In this document: positions 54,640-64,000 of the stretch, piece after piece
Numbering within the stretch: the stretch's first letter is position 1
Layout of the letters: each line of letters starts with the position of its first letter
Assembly: GCA_028753945.1 (NCBI GenBank)
Contig: JAPNXP010000001.1
Coordinates: 7,740,501 to 7,804,500 of the forward strand
Origin: Hexactinellida sp. DTS-2022
Taxonomy: Eukaryota > Porifera > Hexactinellida
DNA: 64,000 nucleotides
Direction of reading: 5' to 3'
The notes under the pieces: model-generated
Seen by the model: only the letters and a program-made list of their open reading frames with translations
Database searches by the model: none
Told to the model about the DNA's origin: nothing
Program-made: the position numbers and the translations under genes

Positions 54640-55301
54640 TGAGAGAGAGAAATAGCGCAATATAAGTACAGTAGCTAGAGGATTTTCATTAGTAAATATG
54701 TGTCAGTTCCTACTAAATTGAGAAATCGCTCATATATTGGTTAGAGGAGACCGTAGAAATTTAAATTTCGAAGTTGGATAGAAAGTACCTATATACGTAG
54801 TAACCCAAATCCGTGGTGGTATTGATAATTGTTAAATGGTATTTATTATAGTTTTCTAGGTAGCAGCTAATATCGCACATTCACCATGTCGTAGAACACG
54901 TAAGTATGTGATATTTGCCAGTCAACTGATGGTGCCACTCTACAATATAAAATAAGGGGTGGTAAAGGAGATATGGACAGCTCCATATGCAGATAAGGGT
55001 ATGAAGTAGTATCAATAATACTGTTAGTGGTCAAGATTTGAAGTCTTGGTTTGAAAATACATTATGCATATCGTATAATAAATAAGAAATAGCAGAAATG
55101 GTCCTGTTTCCAACGAGAATCCAAAGATTTCCCACCAGAAAAATCAAGATTTCCCGTAAAATCCCAAATTTACAACATATTTTTCCGAAAGAACGACTTT
55201 AGGACATTTTTACTAGAAGAAGCAGACTACAAATGCTTACGTTTCACTTTAAACTGTGCAGTGTGCTCCATTCCATAGTATAAAACTATAGTAATAGTAG
55301 G
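54640..55301. other. upstream region of Maelstrom
   Basis: GAGAGAGAG directly precedes the start codon on the minus strand. No TATA box can be singled out. AT-rich, with AAGATTTCCC words at about 55125-55160; no gene. Confidence 0.35.
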
Positions 55302-55763
55302 ATCCTACTCAGGGCCGGATTAACAGAGGTGTAGCCCCTGGGGCAACCAGTGTTGTGGAGGCCCCTAACTCCTTCCACTACAATTGTCCAGTGAAAAATG
55401 AAGTACAACTTTGGTGGTGGAGGCCCTTTGGCAGGGACGTCGCCACGGGGGGGGGGCATAGGGGGGCAATGCCCCCCCTGGTAGAAATCCTCGCCCCGGG
55501 GTAATGCCCCCCCTGGTAAAATATATTGAACTATTTAATTCTCTGATTCATTGATGCTATTGAATTCAATTTAATGAGTTCACATTCTCCAATCCATTTG
55601 AGTCATATACCTGTACGAGGCTCCCATTTCCCCTGTACATTGGTCAAGATCCCTAGACACCTCAAAATTTTTTCTCGCTCGCTTCGCTCGCTCGTCTAAA
55701 ATGTAAATCTACACTTATATTGAAACGAATTACACTAACCAAAACATTTTCATACTTTGCAGG

Positions 55764-56555
55764 CAGAGGGGCCAGATGGATCAAAATCATAATCCAAATC
55801 CATTCAATAATCCATTTTCCACAGGAATATAGATCCAAATCCAATCCATATCCATATGGAATACTGATATCAAAATATCAAATCCATGTCCAATCCATGA
55901 ATCCATCTGATCCATCAGATCCATGAAATCCATTAGATCCATGAAATCCATAAGATCCATCAAATCCAGTATGTATAAACTATAATTATTATTATGTAAT
56001 GCGATATCCATGTTTGAATTTTCTAATTGATTTCTTCTCACTTGTTAGAATTCTTTTCAATAGAATCTAGTATCACACATACTGGTACAATGTGTTAGTT
56101 TACGAAATGGATTTCTATTATGTTGTAGATTTGAATAGGCGTATTGATTACATCGAATTTGATTCGTGTATTCTGTTAGTTCAATTGATAATAACCGTTG
56201 AAATAAATCTTAAATTACCACCTGTACCTCCGTCAGTACCATGCAGGCACTATAATCAATCGCCCAACATAGATACTGATAGCGCCTGCAATGGTACTGA
56301 CGGATGAATTTCATGGATCTGATGGATTTCATGGATCTCGTGGATCTGATGGATCTTATGGATTTCATGGATCTCGTGGATCTCATGGATTTCATGGATT
56401 TCATGGATTTCCTTGGAATTTGGAGAATCCAAATCCATCCGATGTCCATGAGTTTGGGATTTGTCAATCCAAATCCATCCAAAATCCATGGATTATGGAT
56501 TTGATGGATCATAAATCCATGAAATCCATAATCCATAATCCATCCAGCCCCTCTG
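55764..56555. mobile_element. element C, nested in B, with ATGGATTTC tandem hairpin arms
   Basis: Ends CAGAGGGGCCAGATGGAT and, inverted, ATCCATCCAGCCCCTCTG; exact duplication TTTGCAGG at 55756-55763 and 56556-56563. Most of it is made of ATCCAT(C/G)AAATCC/GGATTTCATGGATC units, pointing one way on the left (to about 55970) and the other on the right (from about 56310). Any long frames here are translations of this repeat. Confidence 0.92.
56231..56308. repeat. small hairpin inside element C
   Basis: CCGTCAGTACCATGCAGGC at 56231 is mirrored by GCCTGCAATGGTACTGACGG at 56285-56304 around a 30-base loop. It could be one more tiny inserted element, without a visible duplication. Confidence 0.65.
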
Positions 56556-56768
56556 TTTGCAGGACATTAAACTAGAAAGGTTCATCTTTATCGCATAGTT
56601 TTTGGTAACGTCAACTGCTAGATTTAACACCAATATAATGTTTGCCCCCCCCTGTCAATTTCTGTGCCCCCCTAGGTGAAAAATCCTGGCAACGTCCCTG
56701 CCCTTTGGTGGTGAGGCCCCGGGGCAGTTGCCCCGGTTGCCCGTGGGTTAATCCGGCCCTGATCCTAC

Positions 56769-57016
56769 CATAGGCGCCGAAAGGGGGGGGGTCAGGGAGG
56801 GTGTCACCCCCCCTGGCCGAGGAGAATTCAGGGGAAAAAAATGGAAAATTCTTGATTCCATAACGAGTTTGTATAAATATCAGTGGATGATGTATATATC
56901 TTTACAATTATGCCCATCAAACATTGATTTTATCCCCATAAGCATTGTTTTTTGAACTTTCACATTTGAATATTACGTCACACCCCCCCTAGCGTTTGAG
57001 AGTTTCGGCGCCCATG
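56769..57016. mobile_element. hAT-type MITE F, 248 bp, at the edge of element A
   Basis: Ends CATAGGCGCCGAAAG and, inverted, TTTCGGCGCCCATG; exact duplication GATCCTAC at 56761-56768 and 57017-57024. It landed on the right boundary of element A, overlapping A's own target duplication. CACCCCCCCT blocks lie near both ends. Confidence 0.92.
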
Positions 57017-57024
57017 GATCCTAC

Positions 57025-57851
57025 TATGACATTTTTACTAGAAAAAGCACACTACAAATGCTTACGTTTCACTTTAATTTAATTAATTGACTAAGAAGCT
57101 ATTATGCTTGAATTGAAGTGAAATATTACTAGGAGGATTAGCTCATGTCTATAGAAAAAATTTCGCGCAAGTAATTTAGCCTGGTATGGAATTTAATATG
57201 ACGCAATATGGAACTATCTCAATTCATCAGTCAATATTATGATAGATCAATTTTGATGTGGATTAATAGCTGTTTGGATAGGGCTTACTATGCTAAAGAT
57301 GGATATTTGATGATATTTTTAATTAAGTGGCGTGGTTAATAATAGTATAATACGAACACTCCGGTCTCGGTCGCTTCGCGACAGAGTGTGAAATATATCC
57401 CTATATTAGTATTCCTGTTATAAAATTAGTAGAAATAGGAAGAAAATGAAATTTATGATATTTAAAAAAAAAATCATTTTACAATAAATTGTTACCGTCA
57501 TCATTAAAGAGCGCCTAAACAGCTTAACCACAAATCTGAGATTCTGAAAGTGGATCCATTGGACTCGCAATGGTTGATTACTCCATATACAACCCAAATA
57601 ATAACAATAGGATAGGAGGCATAGTTTATCCCAGAATTAAATAGCCTATTACCGCATAATAGAATTGAATGGGAAATCGACAGATCACACAAGATGTGTT
57701 TATAAAAATTAGGTTAATTTTTATTAACAGTTAAAATAGAAAATTGGCTCAAATGTGTAACACAGTTAGTTCTATAAACTGATAAAATTTGGGAGCCATT
57801 GAGTGAAAACTGTTGGAGTTATTACTTAATTTGTTATTTCGTAACGTCATG
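57025..57851. other. AT-rich non-coding stretch
   Basis: No gene recognised. A reverse copy of the GC-rich end motif (CGGTCTCGGTCGCTTCGCGAC) is at 57362-57382. Confidence 0.35.
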
Positions 57852-57996
57852 CAGAGGCGGCGCCAGGATTTTCAGGTAGGGGAGCTCTGGGGGGGGGCAG
57901 GGGGGATTTCAGGGGGCCCACACTGTACAACATTGTTATTCTAGGGGGGGGCAGCTTCAAAAGAGGGTGGCCATGGCCCCCCTGGCGCCGCCACTG
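57852..57996. mobile_element. hAT-type MITE, 145 bp
   Basis: Ends CAGAGGCGGCGCCAGG and, inverted, CCTGGCGCCGCCACTG; exact duplication ACGTCATG at 57844-57851 and 57997-58004. Runs of seven G occur twice inside. Confidence 0.92.
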
Positions 57997-58004
57997 ACGT
58001 CATG

Positions 58005-59096
58005 TAACCACAATATGTAAACAGGTGTTTCACATGTCAATAAAATCTAGAGTCAATCCGATCGAAATTGAATGAGTTATTCCAAAAATTAAAATTCCTA
58101 TCAAATTACGTAATAATCTCAAAATTTCGCTTCGAAAACCAATAGATCGTTGTCAGCGTGTAAAATTACCCCTGCATGCCAATTTTCAGTTCTCTAGAGC
58201 ATATGGTCTTTCCTATTAATTCTGGACAAACACACAAACAAACAAACAAACAAACAAACAAAGTTAACAAACACACAAATAACAATTGTGCTTTTAATAT
58301 ATAGAAATATGATATATAAAATATACAGTCGACTCCGCTCAATAAACAGTAGTTGCTATTTCCAAGTCATGAAAAGTTCATCAAATAAGGTTGAGGGTTA
58401 ATTAATTAATTAATTTATCAAGCTTTGTCAAAATGAGCACTTTGAGTTCGTAGGTGTGCTCTGAATAATAATATGGTCTAGACGTAAGAGTATGCCTAGT
58501 CCTATACGAGTATAAATACTAGAAACTAGATACATACACAAACATTGACTAGAATAATATTGTTCTCGAAGTATATCATGGCAGAGATAGGAGACAGGTT
58601 TGTAATTTATTATAGATTAATAAATTATTTAATTTTATAACAACTAGCAACTCAATGCTAAATGCGCGAAAAAACTTTGGAATGTTATTTAGACTAGCAA
58701 CTATGTTTGCCCCGTCCAACTGTGTTTATGAGATTCACTTTTTGAATTTGTTTTCAACACAAATATGAGACCCATGTACCCACAGCCTAGATTAAATTAA
58801 CTTGATGGATATTATAGGATTAAAACCTAGCAGAGATATTTCTATTTCTAAACCTATATTTATTTAGCTTTACGCTATTACAGCAATCTCCAACAAGTGA
58901 AGTTCCAAGTGCCAGCTGTAAGTTAATAGAAACAGTGGAAAATCGGTGATAAATCGGAGCGAAGTTTGGAAAATAATTCGATTTTACTAAGATAATTTAT
59001 ATCGGATAATCGAAACAGAATGCTTTCTCCCGAGGCGTCCCGATTAATCGGCTCCCAATGATAAATTGGAGAGCTTCAAAACATCTACGTATATTA
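58005..59096. other. non-coding stretch with repeat tail
   Basis: 58010-58310 ends in a (CAAA)n tract at 58230-58270 after TTCTGGACAAACACAC, like the tail region of many invertebrate dispersed repeats. A truncated pogo-type end lies at 58326. No gene recognised. Confidence 0.4.
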
Positions 59097-59265
59097 CAGT
59101 CGAAACCGGTTTATTCTAACCTGGGTTATTCTAACTTATCGGTTTATTCTAACTATTATTAAAGCCACCTTTTGTAAGAAATTCCAACTATACTGTATTT
59201 TTCATCGGTTTTTTCTTACTATTTTTATCTGAAAAGAAATGGTTAGAAAAAACCGGTTTCAACTG
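59097..59265. mobile_element. pogo-type MITE with TA duplication, 169 bp
   Basis: Ends CAGTCGAAACCGGTTT and, inverted, AAACCGGTTTCAACTG, flanked by TA. GGTTTATTCTAAC units follow the left end and GGTTAGAAAAAACC the right. Confidence 0.85.
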
Positions 59266-59282
59266 TATTAAATCTCAATTGT

Positions 59283-60034
59283 TGTGTGTGTGTTTGTGTG
59301 TTTGTGTGTTTGTCCGGATTGTATTAAAGTGACGGGGGGATAGAAACCGCATTAATATATGAGATATAAACTAACTGTCAAATGTCCGGATTGTAAACAA
59401 ATGTCATAAGGGGTAAACAAGTATGTTAATTTCGAATTTCGCATTTATAAATTTGTAATATGAATATTTATTGTTGTTGTTTACACAAAATAGGTAAACA
59501 AATTAATGAAATTCAAAATCAACCTAGAATTTTCCTTTCAACGGGTATTATAGGTTAACAAGTATGCTGAACACGAATTTCGCGTTTATAAATCTATAAT
59601 ATGAATATTTGTTGTTGTTGTTTACACAAAATAGGTCAACAAATTAATGAAATTCAAAATCAACCTAGAATTTTCCTTTCAACGGGTATTATAGCAAATT
59701 TATAGGTTAACAAGTATGCTGAACGCGAATTTCGCATTTACAAATTTATAACACAAAATAGGTAAACAAATTAATGAAATTCAAAATCAACCTAAAAGTT
59801 AGCTTTCAACGGGTATTATAAGTAAACAAGTATGCTGTACACGAATTTCGCATTTAGAAATTTAGAATATGAAAAGCAAGTTAAAAAATTGAAATCTTAT
59901 ATAGGGATCTATATAACGTCCCTTTCTACCATTTTCCATGGCAGAAAGGGCGAGGAGTAAGGCCGCATAGCGGCCGTTAACTTGAGGTATGTAGCACCGA
60001 TCTGTCGCAAAGCGACCGAGACCGAAGGGCTCGT
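59283..60034 (+). repeat. composite repeat: TTTGTCCGG start, 120-150 bp tandem units, GC-rich end
   Basis: It starts with GTGTTTGTCCGGATTGTATT, followed by about four tandem units each beginning TAGGTTAACAAGTATGCTGA or close to it (59411, 59549, 59700, 59819) and ends with GTCGCAAAGCGACCGAGACC at 60004. The same modules in the same order form 10049-10477. This defines a dispersed element family of unknown class whose tandem unit number varies. Confidence 0.6.
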
Positions 60035-60273
60035 ATTAATTAAATACAACCAGGGTATGGTAGGCCTTATGGGTAACTTTATATTCAGTCCGAAATAATT
60101 TAATTGGGTAATTCGTTACACAATACCCTGTAACAAATGAACTTTGATTTGTAAGAAACACCTGCCTGTATTACTGATAGTACATTACATTCCTAGGTGT
60201 ATAATATATTAGTGCTGAACGATTATACCGAATAATCGAATATTCGTTTAAAAACATAAGTTATTTTGAACTA

Positions 60274-60517
60274 CCGTATTTACTCGAATAGTAGCCCAGG
60301 CGATTATTATTTTTTACTCCATTTTTCGATCAATAATTTTGAGCAATTTTCTAGAATATCACATTTTATTACAATTTAATTATGATAATCGGTTGATAAT
60401 CGTATTGTGAGTTATATTAGATGTAAATGTTTGCTCCGGGTAGCAGTAATAAATTTTTATTTGCTACTTTAGGGGAGCGATTATTGGAGGTAGGCGATTA
60501 TTCGAATAAATACGGTA
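60274..60517. mobile_element. MITE with ACCGTATTTACTCGAATA ends, second copy
   Basis: An inverted copy of the element at 22632-22895 with ends ACCGTATTTACTCGAATAG and CGATTATTCGAATAAATACG. The two copies match along their length (e.g. GGTTGATAATCGTATTGTGA). Confidence 0.8.
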
Positions 60518-60713
60518 TATTCATTTACATAGGCGTAGCACGCGCGGTCCGACTGGTCCAGCCATGGTCGGACCAATATAACTATATCATATAAGATGGT
60601 CCAGTTTTGGCAGGACCACTTTCAACTGTTCTGTCGGAGACATTCCAGAGGCGTGCTAGGCCCGGCCGGCCGCTGGTTTACTTTTGGACAAAAATATTAT
60701 TTATATATATATA

Positions 60714-61192
60714 CCCTCCCCTACCAAAAGTATTCGTACACCCAAAAATTTCCTATGGAAATAGTACTATATAACAACTAATATTTATCGCTAATGTATA
60801 CAAATTCTATGAGATGTCGACACTTTGGTTTCATAATCGTATTCTACGCCACCGAATTGACCATTGTAGAAGCTTTACACTCAATTACATATTTATTTGT
60901 TTGAAAATTATCATCCAGTGTCACCATGTACCACTTCTTCCATTTGTCCCCATGCTACAAGATGGGAATAAGTGTACATGGTGGCATAGGATGATAATTT
61001 TCAACCTAATCAGTAGGTAATAGAGTTCAAAGCTTCTTTAAGTGTATATTTCGAATGCGTAGATTACGAATATGAAATCTAAATTGCAATATTCCATGTA
61101 TTTAGTGTACAATAGACATTATTATTGACACACTATATTACTATTTTCTATGGGAATGCTTATGGAGTACGAATACTTTTGGTAGGGGAGTG
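60714..61192. mobile_element. palindromic mariner-like MITE, 479 bp
   Basis: Ends CCTCCCCTACCAAAAGTATT and, inverted, AATACTTTTGGTAGGGGAG; flanks are TATATA on both sides, compatible with a TA duplication. The interior also pairs: GAAAATTATCATCC with GGATGATAATTTTC and AGAAGCTTTACACT with AGCTTCTTTAAGTGT. Nearly the whole element is one long hairpin. Confidence 0.82.
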
Positions 61193-61362
61193 TATATATT
61201 GGAGATATCGTAAATATAAATTCTTATCTAACCTAGCTGAGTAATAACAAACTTGTGCGAGGGCGGGCTGTATCTATAAACACACTTTGTATTATGATTA
61301 AATTATTGTACATAATACAGTGAAATTCGCTTAGTACATACTCGGGATATATATATATAAAA

Positions 61363-61395
61363 ACTGTCTGTATATTTCATAAATATACAGACAGT
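61363..61395. repeat. small perfect hairpin
   Basis: ACTGTCTGTATATTT and AAATATACAGACAGT pair around a three-base loop. Further ACAGACA and AAGACACTTT words follow to 61560. Confidence 0.8.
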
Positions 61396-61550
61396 GTCTT
61401 TAAATCTAATGATACACAGACAATTTATAAAAAGTTGAGGGTTTTTGCCTAGGCAAAAACAAGGCGTGTCCTATGGATAATTTGCCGAGTAAAGACACTT
61501 TTGCTGGATATACTCCATAAAAGACACTTAAAGACACTTTCTCGTCTATA

Positions 61551-61553
61551 GAG

Positions 61554-61597
<44 letters not shown>

Positions 61598-61668
61598 ATC
61601 ATATATAATTATATAATTATATAATATATATATATATAATTATATAATAATTAATTAATTAATTAATA
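61551..61668. repeat. TA microsatellite and TTAA tract
   Basis: About 120 bases of (TA)n, ATATAATTATATAAT and (TTAA)n. Confidence 0.95.
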
Positions 61669-62534
61669 CGTACCAAGTAATGTTCTTTAATAACCGATTT
61701 TTCCTCTTATCTGATCCATTATAAATGATTTGGTTAATACGTACTCGGATAAGACCAGGGTTGCCAAGTGCCAACTCTCCCAATTTTTTGCCTTTTTTCT
61801 CCCATCTTCCCGACCTCCCGCCAAACTTTACAAACTCCTGCTCTTTTGAAAATTGTTTCTTTGTTTAGATTTTATGACATCTAAGTAAAATACCTGGATA
61901 TTTTTGCTAAAATTAGTCAAGATATAAGTATCCAAATTTTGTTCTAATCATAGTATACTTGTTGTTAGTTAAGATTCTTTAGTCCCCTTATTAATCACTA
62001 TACTATTATGTTTTAATTCGAATTTGGAAGAAATTCTTTAAAATATCCGGGTTTCCTTGTGCCTACACCCTCCACAAAGATGTTATACTAGATACGATGT
62101 TGAATTTTTTTCGTTTAGTTTATATGTCGATCTATCAGGGATTCAGGGTTGCCGTGGGAAGGGAATTTTCATTCCCATTCCCACAGGATTCCCACATGTG
62201 GAAATAAAATTCCTAAATTAAATTCAAAACTATATGTATATTAATATACTTGTCTACAAGACTACAACCATAATAAAGACTATGCTTTATTGTTATAGTA
62301 AAACCTCCAAAAGTCAACACCTCCAACTCCAAGAAATGAACAACTCCAAAAATATGAACACTTTTTCTCGGTCCAAAATTTTCCCCATCGCTTTAGACAC
62401 ACGTTATGATAAATCATGAAAAATGAACGTTTTGGCTGGTCCCCAGTATGTTCACTTTCTAAAGGTTTTACGAATAATGATATATATTAATTTGTGGAAA
62501 TTCTATTGATAATCCTATGGGAATTCCCATAGGC

Positions 62535-63504
62535 CAGTGTTTCTCAACGTGGGCGATATCGCCCCCTAGGGGGCGATACGAGAGACGAGGGGGCGATAAA
62601 ACGGTTAGGGGCGATTGGGAGGCGACAAGACTGTAAGGGGGCGGTAGGGGGGCGATTTGATTCACTTTAGCTAGAATCTAGAAATTTACATGTTCATCAT
62701 TTTCGGCTATTATTGACCTAATTAAATCCCGATCTGAAAAATCTTGCACTGGGCACAATCAAGGGCCTCGATACTGTGGGATCCTCGACCCCCCGAAATC
62801 AATACATTCGTGCGAGAGCCTCATTTCTCTCCCCCAATATTTTGTGCACCTCATGTATTTATTTTCCCTGAAATCAATGCTAAATTGTTGTCTTAAAATT
62901 ATTTAGTTATACTCAATGTTATTTGATTTCTTCTTCTCTCCTAAAAATTTTTCTCGCTCGCTGCGCTCGCTCGTATGTAAAATCCAGGTATTCTTAGATT
63001 AAGAGGAAATCAATTAGTATTTTATACAACTAAAAATACCTGTGCTTCGCCCCCGACCCAATCTGCTTTTTAAATCTACGCCCCTGGGCACCATGCCCAA
63101 CTTTCACACTAAACATGGTTGTCAAATGTAAATATACTTATAATACCGTATTTCCCCAAATAAGCGCCCCGGTGCTTATTGATTTCATGGTCAAAATTTG
63201 CACTCATTTTTTCATGAAATTTCCAGAAAATAATATTAAGGTGCATTCTAATGTTACCCAGCGAGATTAAACATCCTATAATTGCCTAATTCACAACAAT
63301 TCCATTGCAGTTATCATTTATTGGGAATACATTTTAACATCATATACCATTTTTATAGAGCCGGCGCTTTTTCGGGGAAATACGGTTTATAGAATATCTG
63401 TCTTAGTTGCTTGGTTCTTTTTTATGTTAAAATTGGAGGGAGGCGATAAGCACTGGCTCTATCCGCTAAGGGGGCGATCGACTGAAAAAGCTTGAGAAAC
63501 ACTG
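62535..63504. mobile_element. hAT-type element nested in the outer one
   Basis: Ends CAGTGTTTCTCAACGTGGG and, inverted, AAGCTTGAGAAACACTG; exact duplication CCATAGGC at 62527-62534 and 63505-63512, which is a piece of the outer element's own GGGAATTCCCATAGG repeat. GGGGGCGAT units are repeated near both ends. Confidence 0.92.
63143..63387. mobile_element. innermost MITE with TACCGTATTTCCCC ends
   Basis: Left ATACCGTATTTCCCCAAATA and right TTTTTCGGGGAAATACGGT ends are inverted, with GCGCC next to each. TTATA adjoins both sides, a probable duplication. The ends resemble those of the ACCGTATTTACTCGAATA MITEs. Confidence 0.75.
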
Positions 63505-63606
63505 CCATAGGCTAAATAATTTCCCATTCCCATCCCATATGGGAATCCTATGGGAAATTGGGAATTCCCATGGGATTCCCATACCCACGGCAACCCTGCG
63601 ATCTAT

Positions 63607-64000
63607 GCAACCACAGGTGGAATAACCTTTACAAATTAAAACACATTTTACAAATTTGATGGCCAAATCGTCATGAAATTCCTTGAAATCTCAAGAAAAA
63701 TGTCCGTAAAACATTTGAAGATTTTAAGTCTGCTACATCTACGTACTATATCTAATAAAAAAACACTTTATAGAAACTTTGAAAATTATAATTTATTAAT
63801 CTAGCTATTTCGTTTTATTGTATTATTGCATACATTGGGTGAATACGAGATATGAAGGAATAAATATAAATTTGATAGATAGAACTTGAAAAATACGCGT
63901 TTCCTAATTGTAGATATCCAAACATAAAATATAAGAAATTACTTATATAGAGCTCAGCTCTAGTAGAGTTCAGTTTTTCACTTTGTGTATTCAGGCACTG
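63607..64000. other. AT-rich non-coding stretch at the window end
   Basis: Nothing recognisable. Confidence 0.35.

Larger units (their letters stand above)
55432..56700. mobile_element. element B, nested in A
   Basis: Ends CAGGGACGTCGCCACG and, inverted, CTGGCAACGTCCCTG; exact duplication CCCTTTGG at 55424-55431 and 56701-56708. G runs and GCCCCCCCTGG blocks at both ends. Its own interior holds a fragment of the CATACCTGCCAACC family (about 55588-55693, with GTACATTGG and CTCGCTCGCTTCGCTCGCTC). Confidence 0.9.
55310..56761. mobile_element. hAT-type element A (outer of a nested stack)
   Basis: Ends CAGGGCCGGATTAAC and, inverted, GTTAATCCGGCCCTG. The duplication ATCCTACT is intact at 55302-55309 and, on the right, as ATCCTAC (56762-56768) plus the T at 57025 once the adjacent element at 56769-57016 is removed. 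GGGGCAAC/GTTGCCC follow the ends. Without the inner insertions it is about 180 bp. Confidence 0.88.
62136..63598. mobile_element. hAT-type element (outer of triple nest)
   Basis: It starts CAGGGATTCAGGGTTGCCGT and ends CCCACGGCAACCCTG; exact duplication CGATCTAT at 62128-62135 and 63599-63606. GGGAATTCCCAT words are repeated at both ends. It is split by the element at 62535-63504; without that it is about 490 bp. Confidence 0.9.

Noticed and set aside
56210..56575. Frames encoding DLMDFMDLVD or EIHEIHEIH repeats
   Set aside because: Translations of the ATGGATTTC tandem repeat in element C.
58230..58270. CAAA tract as a LINE 3' tail proving a non-LTR retrotransposon
   Set aside because: No reverse transcriptase or endonuclease coding sequence lies upstream; only a repeat tail can be claimed.
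60004..60034. GC-rich block as a tRNA or small RNA gene
   Set aside because: There are no A and B box pair, acceptor stem or CCA-like end; it is a dispersed motif.

Overview
This is a eukaryotic, AT-rich window, very probably from an invertebrate animal. The animal assignment rests on an intact Maelstrom gene, a secreted alpha-carbonic anhydrase and transposon families typical of metazoans (THAP/P elements, Ginger-like and pogo/hAT-type elements). The species cannot be named from the sequence. No rRNA, tRNA, operon or CRISPR locus was seen.

Only two features look like host genes. At 2916-3854 (+) is the first, single large exon of a secreted carbonic anhydrase-like protein in which one of the three zinc-binding histidines is Asp. 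It ends at a strong splice donor just before a wrecked Ty3/gypsy copy. At 52330-54639 (-) is an intronless Maelstrom gene (HMG box, Maelstrom domain, very long Pro/Gln-rich tail), a piRNA-pathway factor.

Almost everything else is mobile DNA, and its layering can be read from target-site duplications. A MULE with iterated ends lies at 710-2523. A decayed reverse gypsy element (about 4010-7690) follows, then MITEs and repeat-rich non-coding DNA to about 14.6 kb. From 14.6 to about 37.2 kb one old minus-strand P element has been split by three later insertions: a gypsy element (15051-21969, TSD acag), a 9.26-kb element (22292-31550, TSD cgggagga) and a younger P element (32073-36213, TSD gttaata). 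Each insertion carries further insertions, including a Tc1/mariner-like element with tandemly repeated ends, a 1.5-kb hAT-like element and G-run-rich MITEs.

The 9.26-kb element is the most unusual object. It has terminal inverted repeats of about 650 bp, an 8-bp target duplication, and a broken gene whose C-terminal half reads as an XPG/FEN1-like nuclease followed by a cysteine-rich CXC/CRC domain.

From 37.3 to 51.4 kb lie another reverse gypsy fragment, a palindromic minisatellite element, a Ginger/KRBA2-like integrase element split by a third P copy (43601-46230), and four copies of a near-perfect hairpin repeat. Downstream of Maelstrom, 55302-57025 and 62128-63606 are nested stacks of short hAT-type elements whose order of insertion is resolved by intact 8-bp duplications. 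The elements do not form a pathway with each other; the biological link is that Maelstrom belongs to the system that silences such elements.
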